A stretch of DNA of 64,000 nt from Denticeps clupeoides (Eukaryota; Chordata; Actinopteri; Clupeiformes; Denticipitidae). Below, piece after piece: positions 40,011-52,246 of this stretch (the stretch's first letter is position 1; every line of letters begins with the position of its first letter). The translations under genes were made by a program, and so were the position numbers. The stretch spans positions 1-64,000 of the forward strand of contig NW_021630096.1 of the NCBI RefSeq assembly GCF_900700375.1. The letters run 5' to 3'. The notes beneath the pieces are model-generated. The model was not told where the DNA came from and did no database searches. It was given only the letters and a program-made list of their open reading frames with translations.

Positions 40011-42550
40011 TCGCTGTATGTTAGAGAAGTTTTGGACAATGTGCCATACTGGATATATTATAAAACCTGACGGGAGAACCCATCTTACCCATTTTACCAC
40101 AGGAGAAATCATCTTCTAGCACATCATACATGCAGGCGCCGACCACGACATTTCTTTCCAGGTTCTTCTATACAGAATTGGGGCGAGGTTTTATCAGACT
40201 TCACTCTGTATGGGTGTTTGTTATTCATGTACGTCTGCCCCCTCTCTGGACTGCTGTTTCTGTTAAGGTCCAGATTTCTGTCCTCTCTGGCTGTTTCATT
40301 CTGGAGGAAACATTCTGCTGTGATATCATCCAAACCTTCACTGGACATCTGCCTTGTTCTCCCAAAACATACACATACACAGGATAAGAATCTGGTTGAT
40401 GTGACCCATTCCTGTGACAGTGAGGAAGTCTTGTCTATGTCTGTGTGTGTAACTACTTCTGGCTAATCTCGGTTGGTTGTTTTTCTGTCTTCTTCACTCT
40501 CTCTCTCTCACTCCCTTGGTCAGGTTTATGTTCCTACTTCTCTGTAAACCTTCACAGCACCTTCTGCATATGTAGGTCAGAAGATGTGGAAATGTGTGTA
40601 TCCAGTGTGTGACCATCTTGTGGGAGTTCGTATGTGTACATTCCTCCAGAGTTCCCTGTATTTTTTAGACTCTAGAACCTTAATAAATGTGGGTTCCATT
40701 CCCACCAAGCCATGCAGAAAAGCCTGTTGATGTGTGTGTGTTCCTGAAGTCATTACTTTTGTGGAAGAGTCTCTTGAGTCCCTGAGAAGGATATTCTGTG
40801 AGCCGGGTTGGTGTCCACAGCCCACATCTGGTTGGACTGGAGATAAACTGACCCTGAATGAAGGAACGTCTGGTCATCTGGTACGTTTTATTCTGTGTAA
40901 TGCGGTATTTTTCAGGATTTTCTGAAGATCTTTTCTGGACTGGAATTGCATTCTGCAGATAAATGATGAAGGATGAGAGAAGCTCTTCTCCTTTCTAATG
41001 GTTTCAGAAATGTGATTAACCAACAAGCTGAGATTTAAAAGCCACTGCTGATGTTTAATAGCTTCCGACACAATGCTGATCTATTCTGAGAGAATCCCAC
41101 CAGGACCTGAAAGAGACCATTAGGAAAATGTGGAGATGGCTTGGCTGCTTTGAGTTGAGTAAATTCCTATCATGAATGTGGAGTTTGGACAAAAGGTGAA
41201 TTCTTGCAGGACTGATGTGTGCCATGCTCCGTGTCCATTTTATGGGGGAAACAGCAATAAAAATAATAAAAAGCTTGGGATCTGCACTGTAATTCAGGAA
41301 GTGTTGATTATGGCCTCCTGCTGGTCCAGGATCTGGGCGCTGGTGGAGGCCCTGAGAGTGAAATGTTTTACCATGAAACCCATTAGAAAGAGTTTCCCAT
41401 TAGGCTGCAATGGGAAGCCATTAAAATCATTCCGATTAGATTACCAACAGAAACCCATTAACACATTGAGAGCAAACACCATTTACACCATTATGAATTC
41501 CTGTAACCTGGGATAAACTCTCTAATGGTGGCTGGGGCTGCTTTCCACTGCAGAATCAGGCTTTTCCAAGTCCTATTTGCCTCATCACGTCCATCCCGTT
41601 TTTCCCTGAGCATGGAAGCAGCAGCAGGGTGCAGCATGAGGGTCTCCACCAGTGCTGGAGTAGCATGTTCTCCTGACCTTGATTTTCAACTGACACACTG
41701 GAAAAGACCAAAGAGCATGCTGAGAGCAGAAGTGGTGAATCAGTGAAGAAGGTTGAGGCAGCGCTCCACCCGGTTCCTGACAGCCTTTTGGTTCTGATGC
41801 ACCTGGCCTCTTTCCAGTACGACCCCGATCACCCCTCCACCCGTCCAGCACACAGCAGCAACCTACAGAGCTGAGAGATGAAAATCCTCAATGAGTTCCA
41901 GTGTTCTCCACCAACCTCAGCACCCTCCACACACATGGTGCCAGAAAGTAGTTTTTTTGCCTATTGAAGTAAATGAAGGATCATTTTTACAAAGGTTATG
42001 TTAGGTATGATCTACATAATGATGATCTACAGTGGTGTCCTGAACAGCTCCATTCACCTCATCGTTGTAGGTAACAGAGGCTCCGCTTTATTTTTAGGAG
42101 AAGCGGGTATAACATGGGTTCATGTACTGGATCTGACCTGACCCCCATCACCTCATCCCACCTACACCCTCAATTTCCCCCTCTGGAAACCACACAGCTT
42201 TCTGAGCAGGGGAACCCAGTGGAGGAGGCAATAAGCTTTGCTTCAAAGTGCCCAGCCTGGGCTGTCAGGTGGATGGAGAACACTGGTTCTCAGAAAGACT
42301 TTCTGAGTCTGAAGATCTTCAGCCCCACTGAAGCCCCCACAACCTGAGAAACCCACCTGCTCTACCGCAGCATAAACGAGGTGGACAGAGGAACCACATA
42401 CCTTCAATTCTCCTGAATAAGCAACAACCTTCAGAAAGACATGGTCCAAAATAGTTCAACACAAAGGAACCAATTTGAAGCCAAATCAATATAATTTCTG
42501 AAAATTAAACAAACCTTCGTATTTCTAACAAACACACACACACACACACA
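40011..42550. other. Long non-coding stretch, nothing firm
   Basis: Many short open frames on both strands but none with a recognisable domain, a splice pattern or a codon-use contrast. A CT run lies at about 40496-40511 and a CA run at 42531-42550. Confidence 0.4.
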
Positions 42551-42742
42551 TCGGTGGCCTAGCGTTTCAGGTCACAAACTGCCAAGGTGCCACTGAGGTC
42601 CCCTTGATGAAGGTACTGTCCCCACACACTGCTCCCTGGGCGCCTGTCATGGTGCCCACTGTCACCAAGGGTGATGGTTAAATACAGAGGACACCATGTG
42701 TGTCACCATGTGCTGCACTGCAGTGTTTCACAATGACAATCA
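42551..42742 (+). mobile_element. tRNA-derived SINE, diverged
   Basis: Head CGGTGGCCTAGCG followed by GCCAAGGTGCCACTGAGGTC and the CCACACACTGCTCCCTGGGC body; shortened box B. It abuts the Tc1 copy that follows. Confidence 0.75.
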
Positions 42743-42751
42743 CAACCAACC

Positions 42752-43350
42752 AAAATCAAGTACAGACTGATATTCTGTAAAAAGTTCAGGGATTGGACTG
42801 TGGAGGTCTGGAGTAAAGTCAGTTTCTCTGATTGTTTGTGGCATCTGGAAAAATGATTGTCTGGAGAAGAGAAGGTGACGCCACCATCAGTCCTGTCTCG
42901 TACCAGCAGTAAAGCATCCTGAGACCCTTCATGTGTGGGGCTGCTTCTCACTCACAATTTTACCCCAGAACACAGCCATGAATAAAGAACCAAGGTAGAA
43001 CCAGGTACCAAAACTTCCTCCAACAGCAACTTCTCCCAACCATCCAAGACCAGTCTGGTGAAGAACGATGCCTTTTCCAGCTTGATGGACCATCGTGCCA
43101 TGAGGCCAAAGTGAGAACTAAGTGGCTCGGAGAACAAAACATTGACATTTTGGTTCCATGGCAGGAAACTCCCCGGAACTTTAATCCAACGGAGAACTTG
43201 TGGTCAAACCTCAAGAGGCGGCTGGACAAACAAAAACCCACAAATTCTGACAAACCCCAAGCACTGGTTATGAAGGAACGGGGCGCCGTCAGTCAGGATT
43301 TGGCCCAGAAGTTCATTGATGTAATTGTCAAAACAATCCTTTAAAACTTA
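42752..43350 (+). mobile_element. Tc1/mariner transposon, 3' part, broken
   Basis: The C-terminal catalytic part of a Tc1-type transposase is visible: [14 protein letters not shown] and [20 protein letters not shown], with the upstream [13 protein letters not shown] in the same direction. The frame is broken in several places and the N-terminal DNA-binding part is missing. It is nearly identical over about 530 bp to the copy at 50740-51288. Confidence 0.88.
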
Positions 43351-44130
43351 TAAAATGTAATTATACTTCAATACACAACAGAATAAACCCACAAAAAGAT
43401 CTAAATACATGAAATCAAGTATTTGTGTCATTCTCAAAACTGTACGACTGTATTTTTGTGTTTATTGTGTCTCATTTTCTGTCTTTAACTACACGCCTCA
43501 CACCTTAAATTCCGTTGTTCCTTGAAAAACGAGAATGACATTCAAGATTGATCTCATCTTATCCCAGGTTTCATTCCCCTACAACATCCCAAAACGCTAC
43601 ACAAGAACCAGCCGCTCTTATTCATTTCTTCACCTGGCAGATGCTGCCATCTAGTGACCAGCTACTGATCCCACGGTTCCAACATCTCCACCGGTGAGGT
43701 TTGAAAGGAGGGAAAGCTGGACTGAGATCTTCTTCTCCTCTGGATATCTGTTTTAGGCTGCATATGCTACAGTGTTCCATCGCCCACCACCCAGTGCTGG
43801 AGAACCCGGCTGGAACTGAGAGAAGAACCGGATCTTCACGGTTTGAAGCCCAACGCATCATTTGATTTAAAGAAGAGACATCTGTAGAGGAATCAGAAAT
43901 GATTCTAGTTTAACCGGTGTGTTGACTGGGGGTTGGTAGTAACCGGGTGGGTTTTACACTCTCCTCTAAACCAGGTATTTTCAGCTGCTGGTTGGCTGGT
44001 GATCTTCACATCCTGTGTGGGCAGAATGCTTCTGGAATCTCAGTACATTCAGCTCTTATTCACTGCCAGTCTTTTCTTCTTCTGCTGCCGCCTGGGCCCT
44101 GAGGCAACCGACACTGAAATTCTGATGAAT
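43351..44130. other. Non-coding DNA, no supported feature
   Basis: Short frames only. Confidence 0.35.
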
Positions 44131-44972
44131 AGGGCGGCACAATTAATGAAATTTAAATCACAATTATGATTTAGCCTGCCGTGATTAAATTAAGATGATT
44201 GTCGGAGATTAAAATAACCCACCACCAGGGGGCGAACAAAAGCATAGACTGAGTGGCAACCCCAAACTGTGCCAGAGTGACACATGCACGGAGTGTCCCT
44301 CATTTGGGGTTGAAAAAGGCAACCCTAATAGATATATACACCATAGATATGTACAGCATAGAAATATACACCATATATATACATATACACACACACACAC
44401 ACACACACACTAGGTTGCATTCTCTCAGCATGCAGCCATTCCGGCATCTGACGCTACGAGCGGAAATACACGACTTTAGTGCTGTAATAACAAGCAAACG
44501 AAGAGTCAAGGCATAACATTTTATTAACTTGTATGTTAGGAAATTTTGTTTGACAAATAAAGTTTATTCATGTTACAGACCAGAGCATCAGTCGTCCTGT
44601 CCCCACCCCACAGGATTGTTCTGTCCCCTCTATTGCATAGTTAGTTCAGTGTCTATAGTTCTGGACAAATCTATACAAAATGTACCTGCCCTGTCTGGAG
44701 TTATTTTTTCCAAATAAGCAGGTAAATGGATCTTTCATATTAAATCTTTAAAAAACAGAGACCCGAACATCATCTCTTAAGACAGAAAATGTTGATAGGA
44801 TGGTTTTATCGCCAAAAATCTGAAAGCCTTGTTTACTTACTGTTTAAAATAGAAAGCTCAATAAAAATGCATTTTACCTAAAACAAAGAATAAATGTGAC
44901 TAATAATTGTGATTACAATATTGATAAATATAATTGTGATGATAATTTTGGCCATAATCGCACAGCCCTAAT
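44131..44972. mobile_element. Non-autonomous DNA element with short inverted ends
   Basis: Left end AGGGCGGCACAATTAATG and right end, on the other strand, TTAGGGCTGTGCGATTATGG are related imperfect inverted repeats. Between them the ends are AT-rich with AATTGTGAT motifs. The centre holds a TATA/CA microsatellite. No transposase. The AGGGCTGTGCGATTA end resembles hAT-like non-autonomous elements, but the superfamily is not certain. Confidence 0.5.
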
Positions 44973-45306
44973 TCCTCATGCTTCTCCATCAAGCTACCAC
45001 TCATATTCATGAAGACCATTTATTATTGTGCTGAGAATGGCAAAAAAGAACATGTCTTACGTTAAAGACCGCCACGCGAAGACCGTCAAACGTAAAGAAA
45101 CAACGGAGTGGTCAGTCCGAAGGCAGTACCACATTAAAGAATTCCCATTTTACAAATTCCATGCCCACAGCTGTGACCAATGCCCGGACAGACCCATCAA
45201 AATTTCCCCTGGAATTTTGGCTTCTAGTTGTGATGATAATTTTGGCCATAATCGCACAGCCCTAATTCCTCATGCTTCTCCATCAAGCTACCACTCATGT
45301 TCATGA
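44936..45306. repeat. Direct repeat of about 78 bp flanking 215 bp
   Basis: The right end of the element above, with adjoining CTCATGCTTCTCCATCAAGC, occurs at 44936-45015 and again at 45229-45306. The 215 bp between hold a short frame (MAKKNMSYVKDRHAKTVKRK and onward) of unknown origin, possibly decayed transposase. Confidence 0.75.
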
Positions 45307-46019
45307 AGGTTTTAAGTCAAAATATTTTGATGATGTACCAGCCTGATGACTAGAGAGCCCAGCTACTAGAGAGCAGTCCAGTAGTCCAGTTTAGAGATGA
45401 CCAGCGACTAGTCAATACTGATTACATGCAACTCCACATTGGCCAGATTAGCTGGTTAAGCCTGGAACTTCTCTTTGCCTCTTCTGAAGAAGCGCATTTC
45501 ATGGTGGAAGAACTCCACAGACCAGGAAAAATACCTGCTGTCAAATGTGGTGGAGGTTCCATCATGCTGTGTGACCAGTTCAATTTAATTATGCATATTT
45601 TCTGTTAATCCCATCAATATAATGCCAAAACTGAAATATTACTGTTTAAATATTGTATGAAAGATATTAAAAAGTTGTTGGTATTTTTACAGATCATTGA
45701 AAATAAATATTAATAATCCAGAATATGAGCCGGTCTTCCCTCTTTACTTAATAGGCGTGGTTTCCACATGAACCACAAGCTACCTGCCTGTCTCACATCA
45801 AACACGTCCTACCTGCCTGTCTCACATCGATCTATTGAGGTCTTCAGCATTGGTCCACTGACCATTCACCCTCCTGATTGGCCAGATGGGACAGCCGCTG
45901 TCTCGTCTCCTGGTCTTCTCAGCTTCAGAACTCTCTATGTTGCTAATTCAACTAATTCAAATTCTACTAACAGCCTACTAATGTTAAGGTCCCGTCCCCT
46001 ACGATGTTAGTCTAACTTT
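45307..46019. other. Non-coding DNA with a faint Tc1-like trace
   Basis: A CGGGSIMLCDQF-like stretch near 45550 resembles the GGGSIMLWG motif of Tc1 transposases. The rest is unassigned. Confidence 0.3.
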
Positions 46020-46867
46020 TTACTTTTTGATCAAGTGGCCACCCACCCAGCGGAGTTTACAGGCAGCCCAGCGGCGGAGTGGACAGAAGAAGTTGTAGTG
46101 AAGGTCCTGGAGCTCGGGCCAGCGGCGGACATCTCTAAGGAACCCCACATCCAGCTCGGACTCCACCAGCGCAACCACAAGTAGGAGAAAAGCCAGGAAC
46201 AAACTGGTCGTCACAACAATCAGCCATACCACCCTGCCTACCGATGTCCCCTCTGCTGTGACCAAGGAGGCTGGAGAAGCCAGGGGCGGGGTGTGGCTCT
46301 GGCTGCTCTGCCCAGCTGACCTCCTGCCTGGCCTGGTTGCTGGGCTCCGTGCTTTGGGATCTAAAGGCTTCTGGTCCAGAGTGGGCGGGGCTCTGAAATC
46401 AGGGCAGCTGGGCTCCCCAGACAATCCCGCCTCTCCATCAGCCAGTGCTGCTTCTGTGTGGGCGGAGATGGGCGGGGCCAAGACCCTGTCCTTCAGAGAG
46501 TCTAGACCTGACATGGAAATAGAAAAAAGCTTTCTCCTCCTACAGGTCCTGTGTGAGTTCGTGTGTCAGTCAGCTTGTCCAGTACGAATTTATGCAAGAA
46601 GCCATTTCTCTGCTTTCCGTCTGAATAAACAGACATAAACAGTATAGTGAGTGTGTGTGTGTGTGTGTGTGTGTGTTTACCTGGCTCATTGCTGGCTGCA
46701 GGGGTGGAGTCAGGGAGGCGGGGACAGAGAGGCAATGCACCCAGCGCTTTACCCAGAATCCTCGGCCCCAATGTCACCACACGGACCCTGAGGTTGCGGT
46801 AGCAGTGATTGATCATCCGCAGATGAACGTTCACCTTAGTTTTAATTTGGATCAGACACTTCACCAT
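46020..46867 (-). CDS. Predicted tail-anchored membrane protein, family not recognised
   Basis: Two exons, 46681-46867 (ATG at 46867) and 46020-46507 (stop at 46022), join in phase (1+2 nt) over a GT-AG intron that contains a CA microsatellite; 224 residues. The reading frame is open upstream of the chosen ATG to about 46963, so a longer N-terminus is possible. The N-terminal exon is basic (VKCLIQIKTKVNVHLRMINH). The middle is Pro/Ser-rich and looks disordered. One strong membrane segment follows (VVWLIVVTTSLFLAFLLLVV and ALVE), then a conserved-looking tail with RRWPELQDLHYNFFCPLRRW. The single C-terminal membrane span suggests tail anchoring in ER, Golgi or nuclear envelope. It lies 0.7 kb downstream of tmed3 on the same strand. 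Confidence 0.6.
46652..46675. repeat. TG microsatellite
   Basis: Short TG run in the intron of the gene above. Confidence 0.8.
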
Positions 46868-46989
46868 GACGACGCACGAGCAGCAGCAGGAGGACGGAGA
46901 AACGTATGGAGCTTCGTTTATCTCTGGTCTCTGCTGTCCTGCGTCTCTCTCTCTCTCACACACACGCAGTCAAATATGGAGACCAGATA

Positions 46990-47479
46990 TTAATAGAGCT
47001 GCAAATACCGGAACAACAGGGTCAAGGTAGTGTGTGTGTGTGTGTGTGTGTGTACATGTGACAGCAGTTGTCTTACCTCCTTTTTTTTTACCAGAGAGAA
47101 ATAATGGTTGAACGTAAAAAAAAATGCTCAGTTTGTTTTTTTTATTTCAGTCACTTTTACACCCACAGAACCTCCAACATCATTTATCAGAAACAAACCT
47201 GCAAACTGCTGGACATGTACAGAGACAGACGTTTCACAGGGGTCACAGGGGTCACAGGTAAAAGAAGCCACACTGGTTCTGACCAACCACGGCGGGCGGG
47301 GTTCTCAAATCTTCTGGCTGCAGTTTGACCCACAGGATGGTGCTCTGACATTTATAGAAATCATCAGATAATCAGCAAAACACAAGCAATGTAACAATCT
47401 GTCCATATCTGCCTTCATTACATATTCCAGGATATTGCTGTTTCACTCAACGAGCACAGCAAAATATAATACAAACTTC

Positions 47480-47540
<61 letters not shown>

Positions 47541-47547
47541 TTTGTGT
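46990..47547. other. Region between two minus-strand genes
   Basis: Holds TG runs near 47030, a T-rich stretch and a CA microsatellite at about 47487-47536 just beyond the tmed3 stop codon. No gene is seen. Confidence 0.45.
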
Positions 47548-50500
47548 TCAGGTGTTGGTGGCCACGCTGCTCTTCTTATCAATGAAGAAGCTCCTCAACA
47601 TGAGCACCTGCCCGATGCTGACCACAAACAGGATGATGGTCTCTCCAACCGACCAATAGGAAATGCGCTGATTGAGATCCTCTGCCCTGATTCGGTCCTG
47701 GGCCTCGCGGAGGCGGTACCAAGTCTGAGAGTCCACCACCACCTTCAGGATCTCATGGATGGAGAGACACGCAGATTCCATCTGAGAATAAACACACACA
47801 CACACATCATATGTAATACAAACTGTTGTGGGATTTCTGTGTGTGTGTGTGTGTGTGTGTGTCACCCAGTCTAATCACTAATGTTTGCAGAAGCAAACCT
47901 GGGGTCTCAATTTTATACACCTGTGGTCATGGAAGTCAGAGGAACAAACCTTTGGAGGGGTGGTGGTAGCCTGGTGAGTAACACACTAACTTATAACTTA
48001 TAAACTAACAGAGCAGAACGTCCCAGGTTCAAACCCCACTGAATACAATCATGTCCCTGAGGAAGAGTGTCTCCAGGGGGACGGTCACTGTAACAACTGA
48101 CTAAGTCGCTCTGGATAAGGACGTCTGGTAAATGCTGGAAATGTTTCCCAAGACGCTACACGCTCTCACTCTAACCCTAACCCTAGACTTATTCGAGGGT
48201 ACATCCCAATACAATATATTACATATTTGATAAAACATCAGAAGTAAGGCCCCTCCCAGATTATGTCCTAAAGAAGCATTTGGTTATGAGCTTTACCTGA
48301 AATTAATAAAGATTCACTATAAAAAAAGAGCAATATTAAAGAAATACAACCCACAAAATATTTAAACCACATAATTCCAATATTTTCTCACGTTATATAT
48401 TGAGATGTCCACTGATTATTATAAACAAGACAAAATGGTGGACATTTATGACCATAACCGCGCCTTCAATATGGAGCTCCACAAGGAGAAGGATTCTGTC
48501 AATCAACCTCAAGTGGACAAACTAATGAAGATGTTTATGGAAATCCCAAAAAAACATCAGTCTCAAATTGAGCAGCTCCAGGAGATCGGTGGAATTTACC
48601 AGGCGTTTCAGGAGGAGAAAGAGCCGCAGAACCAGAGAGTCGAAAAGCTGTGTTTATTGAGGAGCTGGGCAAGTTTCAGAGAGGTAGAAAGAGACGGTGG
48701 ACCAGGATGTCCAAACCTGGCTTAATGAGGACCAGATAGTTCAGGAGGAGTAAGAGCCGTAGAACCAGGAGATAAAACACCTGTTTAAAGAGAATCATAT
48801 AGTTCAGAAGGAGAAAGAGCTGCAGAACCAGGATGTCCAAACCTGCTTAATGAGGAGCGACAGGTTCATGAGGAGAAAGAGCATTGCAGAACCAGGGAGA
48901 CCGGGGGTTATAGTTCGAAGGAGAAAGAGCTGCAGAACCAGGATGTCCAAAACCTGCTTAATGAGGAGCGACAGGTTCATGAGGAGAAAGAGCTGCAGAA
49001 CCAGGAGATAAAACACCTGTTTAAAGAGAATCATATAGTTCAGAAGGAGAAAGAGCTGCAGAACCAGGATGTCCAAAACCTGCTTAATCAGGAGAAGATA
49101 GTTCAGGAGGAGAACGAGCCGCAGAACCAGGATGTCCTTGATGAGGAGCAGCATCAGCAGTCATACATGGACTTAGCTGGTGTCATGCTTCAAGACCCCT
49201 CCAAGGACTATCAGATTCTAGAATGCATCGGGGAAGGAGGATCTGGCCAAGTTCACAAAGCCAGGAATCTCAAAACCGGTCACTTGGTTGCAATGAAGAT
49301 TCAAGAGTGGACCCATAAGAACTTCAAGAAGTTCATGATAGAGTCTCTGTTACTGCAGAGTTTAGTCCACCAAAACATCCCTAAGCTCATGGGCATGTAC
49401 TCCTGGAAAGGAAAGTTGTACATCTGCATGGAGCTTTACGCAGGTGGAGATCTGGACGACTTCTACACGAGGATGGGGTCCTTGAAAGAAAGCCAACTAG
49501 CATTTGTGGCAAAAGAAGTCCTGGAGACTCTCCTTTATCTCCACCAGAAAGGTTACATGCACAGGGACATCAAACCACCTAATATTTTACTGACTGATGC
49601 TGGTGAGGTCCGGCTTGTGGATTTTGGTCTGATGTTAAAGATCAAGAAGAAGTGCAAAGACAGAGCTGGAACCATTCCTTACGTTGCCCCAGAGATCGCG
49701 TTAGAATACTTCAGTGATGGCTTCAATGAAAAATGTGATGTGTGGTCTGTGGGAATGACATTACTAGAGCTGGCTGAAGGTGGTTCTTATCTCCTCGGTA
49801 CCAGCAAGAATTCCATTTTGGAGGACTTGGCGGAAATGATGGAAGTGCCTAGGTTGACAAAGAGGGATAAATGGTCTCCAGTATTTCGCAGTTTTCTGGA
49901 GGACGCCCTGACCCTGGATCCGGCAATGAGACCGAGTGTTGAGGTGCTTCTCCAGCACGACTTCCTGAGAAACGTGCGGCGTAAAACATCACCACTGAAG
50001 TGGCCCCTGCGCCGCTGGAAATTCCTGGTGAAGATCAGGAAATTCTTCAACAAGGCCAAACAAAGTGACAACGTATGATTCCATTTTATTCAAACCTTCA
50101 CAGCCCGTTGGTTGACCAGGTTTGTTTAAATGTGCTTCTATATGGATTAAATGTCAGTGGAGATTTGTGTTGGATTCTGAAGTGAAGGAGGAGGCGTCTG
50201 GGAGGACTAAAGGGGCCACAAAAGGACCTGCTGAGATCATTTCAGTGATCCTCTCGTTAACAGTTTAGTTTAGTGTGTATCTACATTCTATATATATATA
50301 ATCTTTGTATTTTTTCTTTTATGATTGCACTATGGGTGTGTGTGTATTATTTCAATACACGGTATACTGTGTGTACTGTTGTACTGACAATAAACTAATC
50401 TTGAATCTTGAAAGTGAGAGTGTTGATGGGCACAAGGCAAGAGATCATTCTGTCCTGGTGAAATCATTGTTCTTCCTCGGTTAACTGTGGTGACCTGCAA

Positions 50501-51440
50501 GGAAACATCTTCAGTCACCAATGTGTTGCATAAAAAGGGCTTCACAGGCAAGAATATTGCTGCTACTAAGATTACACCTAAATGACAAGGAGATCCGGCT
50601 GCGGGATCGAGGTGCCACCAGTGCAGAGCTTGCTCAGGAATGGCAGCAGGCGGGTGTGAGGGCATCTGCATGCACAGTGAGGAGAAGACTTTTGGAGGAT
50701 GGCCTGGTGTGAAGAAGAAACCACTTCTCTCCCAGAAAAACATCAAGTACAGGCTGATATTCTGTAAAAAGTTCAGGGATTGGACTGTGGAGGTCTGGAG
50801 TAAAGTCAGTTTCTCTGATTGTTTGTGGCATCTGGAAAAATGATTGTCTGGAGAAGAGAAGGTGACGCCACCATCAGTCCTGTCTCGTACCAGCAGTAAA
50901 GCATCCTGAGACCCTTCATGTGTGGGGCTGCTTCTCACTCACAATTTTACCCCAGAACACAGCCATGAATAAAGAACCAAGGTAGAACCAGGTACCAAAA
51001 CTTCCTCCAACAGCAACTTCTCCCAACCATCCAAGACCAGTCTGGTGAAGAACGATGCCTTTTCCAGCTTGATGGACCATCGTGCCATGAGGCCAAAGTG
51101 AGAACTAAGTGGCTCGGAGAACAAAACATTGACATTTTGGTTCCATGGCAGGAAACTCCCCGGAACTTTAATCCAACGGAGAACTTGTGGTCAAACCTCA
51201 AGAGGCGGCTGGACAAAAAAAAACCCACAAATTCTGGCAAACCCCAAGCACTGGTTATGAAGGACGGGGCGCCGTCAGTCAGGATTTGGTTGACAGCATG
51301 TCAGTTTATTTCCATAAACTTGATGTAATGTCAAAAAATTCCTTTTAAACACTGTTATCTTACACCTACAAACCAGCAAGAGACAGCAAGTCACCTCGCC
51401 GAGGAAACACACACCAACACAATGATGGCATGCAAACTGG

Positions 51441-51478
<38 letters not shown>

Positions 51479-51547
51479 CGGGGCGTGTGCGAGCATGTAC
51501 ATGGTGTGTGTGTGTGTATACGGTGTTTGTGTGCGTGTATTCGGGGC

Positions 51548-51580
<33 letters not shown>

Positions 51581-51653
51581 CGGGGCGTGTGCGAGCATGT
51601 ACATGGTGTGTGTGTGTGTGTGTGTATACGGTGTGTGTGTGCGTGTATACGGG

Positions 51654-51691
<38 letters not shown>

Positions 51692-51767
51692 ATACAGGGC
51701 GTGTGGGTGCGCTTGCGAGCATGTACATGGTGTGTGTGTATACGGTGTTTGTGTGCGTGTATTCGGG

Positions 51768-51812
<45 letters not shown>

Positions 51813-51879
51813 CGGGGCGTGTGCGAGCATGTACATGGTGTGTGTGTGTGTATACGGTGTTTGTGTGCGTGTATTCGGG

Positions 51880-51910
<31 letters not shown>

Positions 51911-51935
51911 CGGGGCGTGTGCGAGCATGTACATG

Positions 51936-51966
<31 letters not shown>

Positions 51967-52212
51967 CGGTGTGTGTGTGCGTGTATACGGGGCGTGTGTG
52001 TGTGTGTATATACGGGGCGTGTGTGCGCGCGCGAGCATGTACATGGTGTGTGTGTGTGTATACGGTGTTTGTGTGCGTGTATTCGGGGTGTGTGTGCGCG
52101 TGTATTCGGGGTGTGTGTGTGTGCGTGTATATACGGGGCGTGTGCGAGCATGTACATGGTGTGTGTGTGTGTGTGTGTGTGTATACGGTGTGTGTGTGCG
52201 TGTATACGGGGC

Positions 52213-52246
<34 letters not shown>

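Noticed and set aside
46258-46638. 126-codon plus-strand frame opposite the tail-anchored protein gene
   Set aside because: It is a shadow of the minus-strand exon, which has a coherent membrane span and in-phase splicing.
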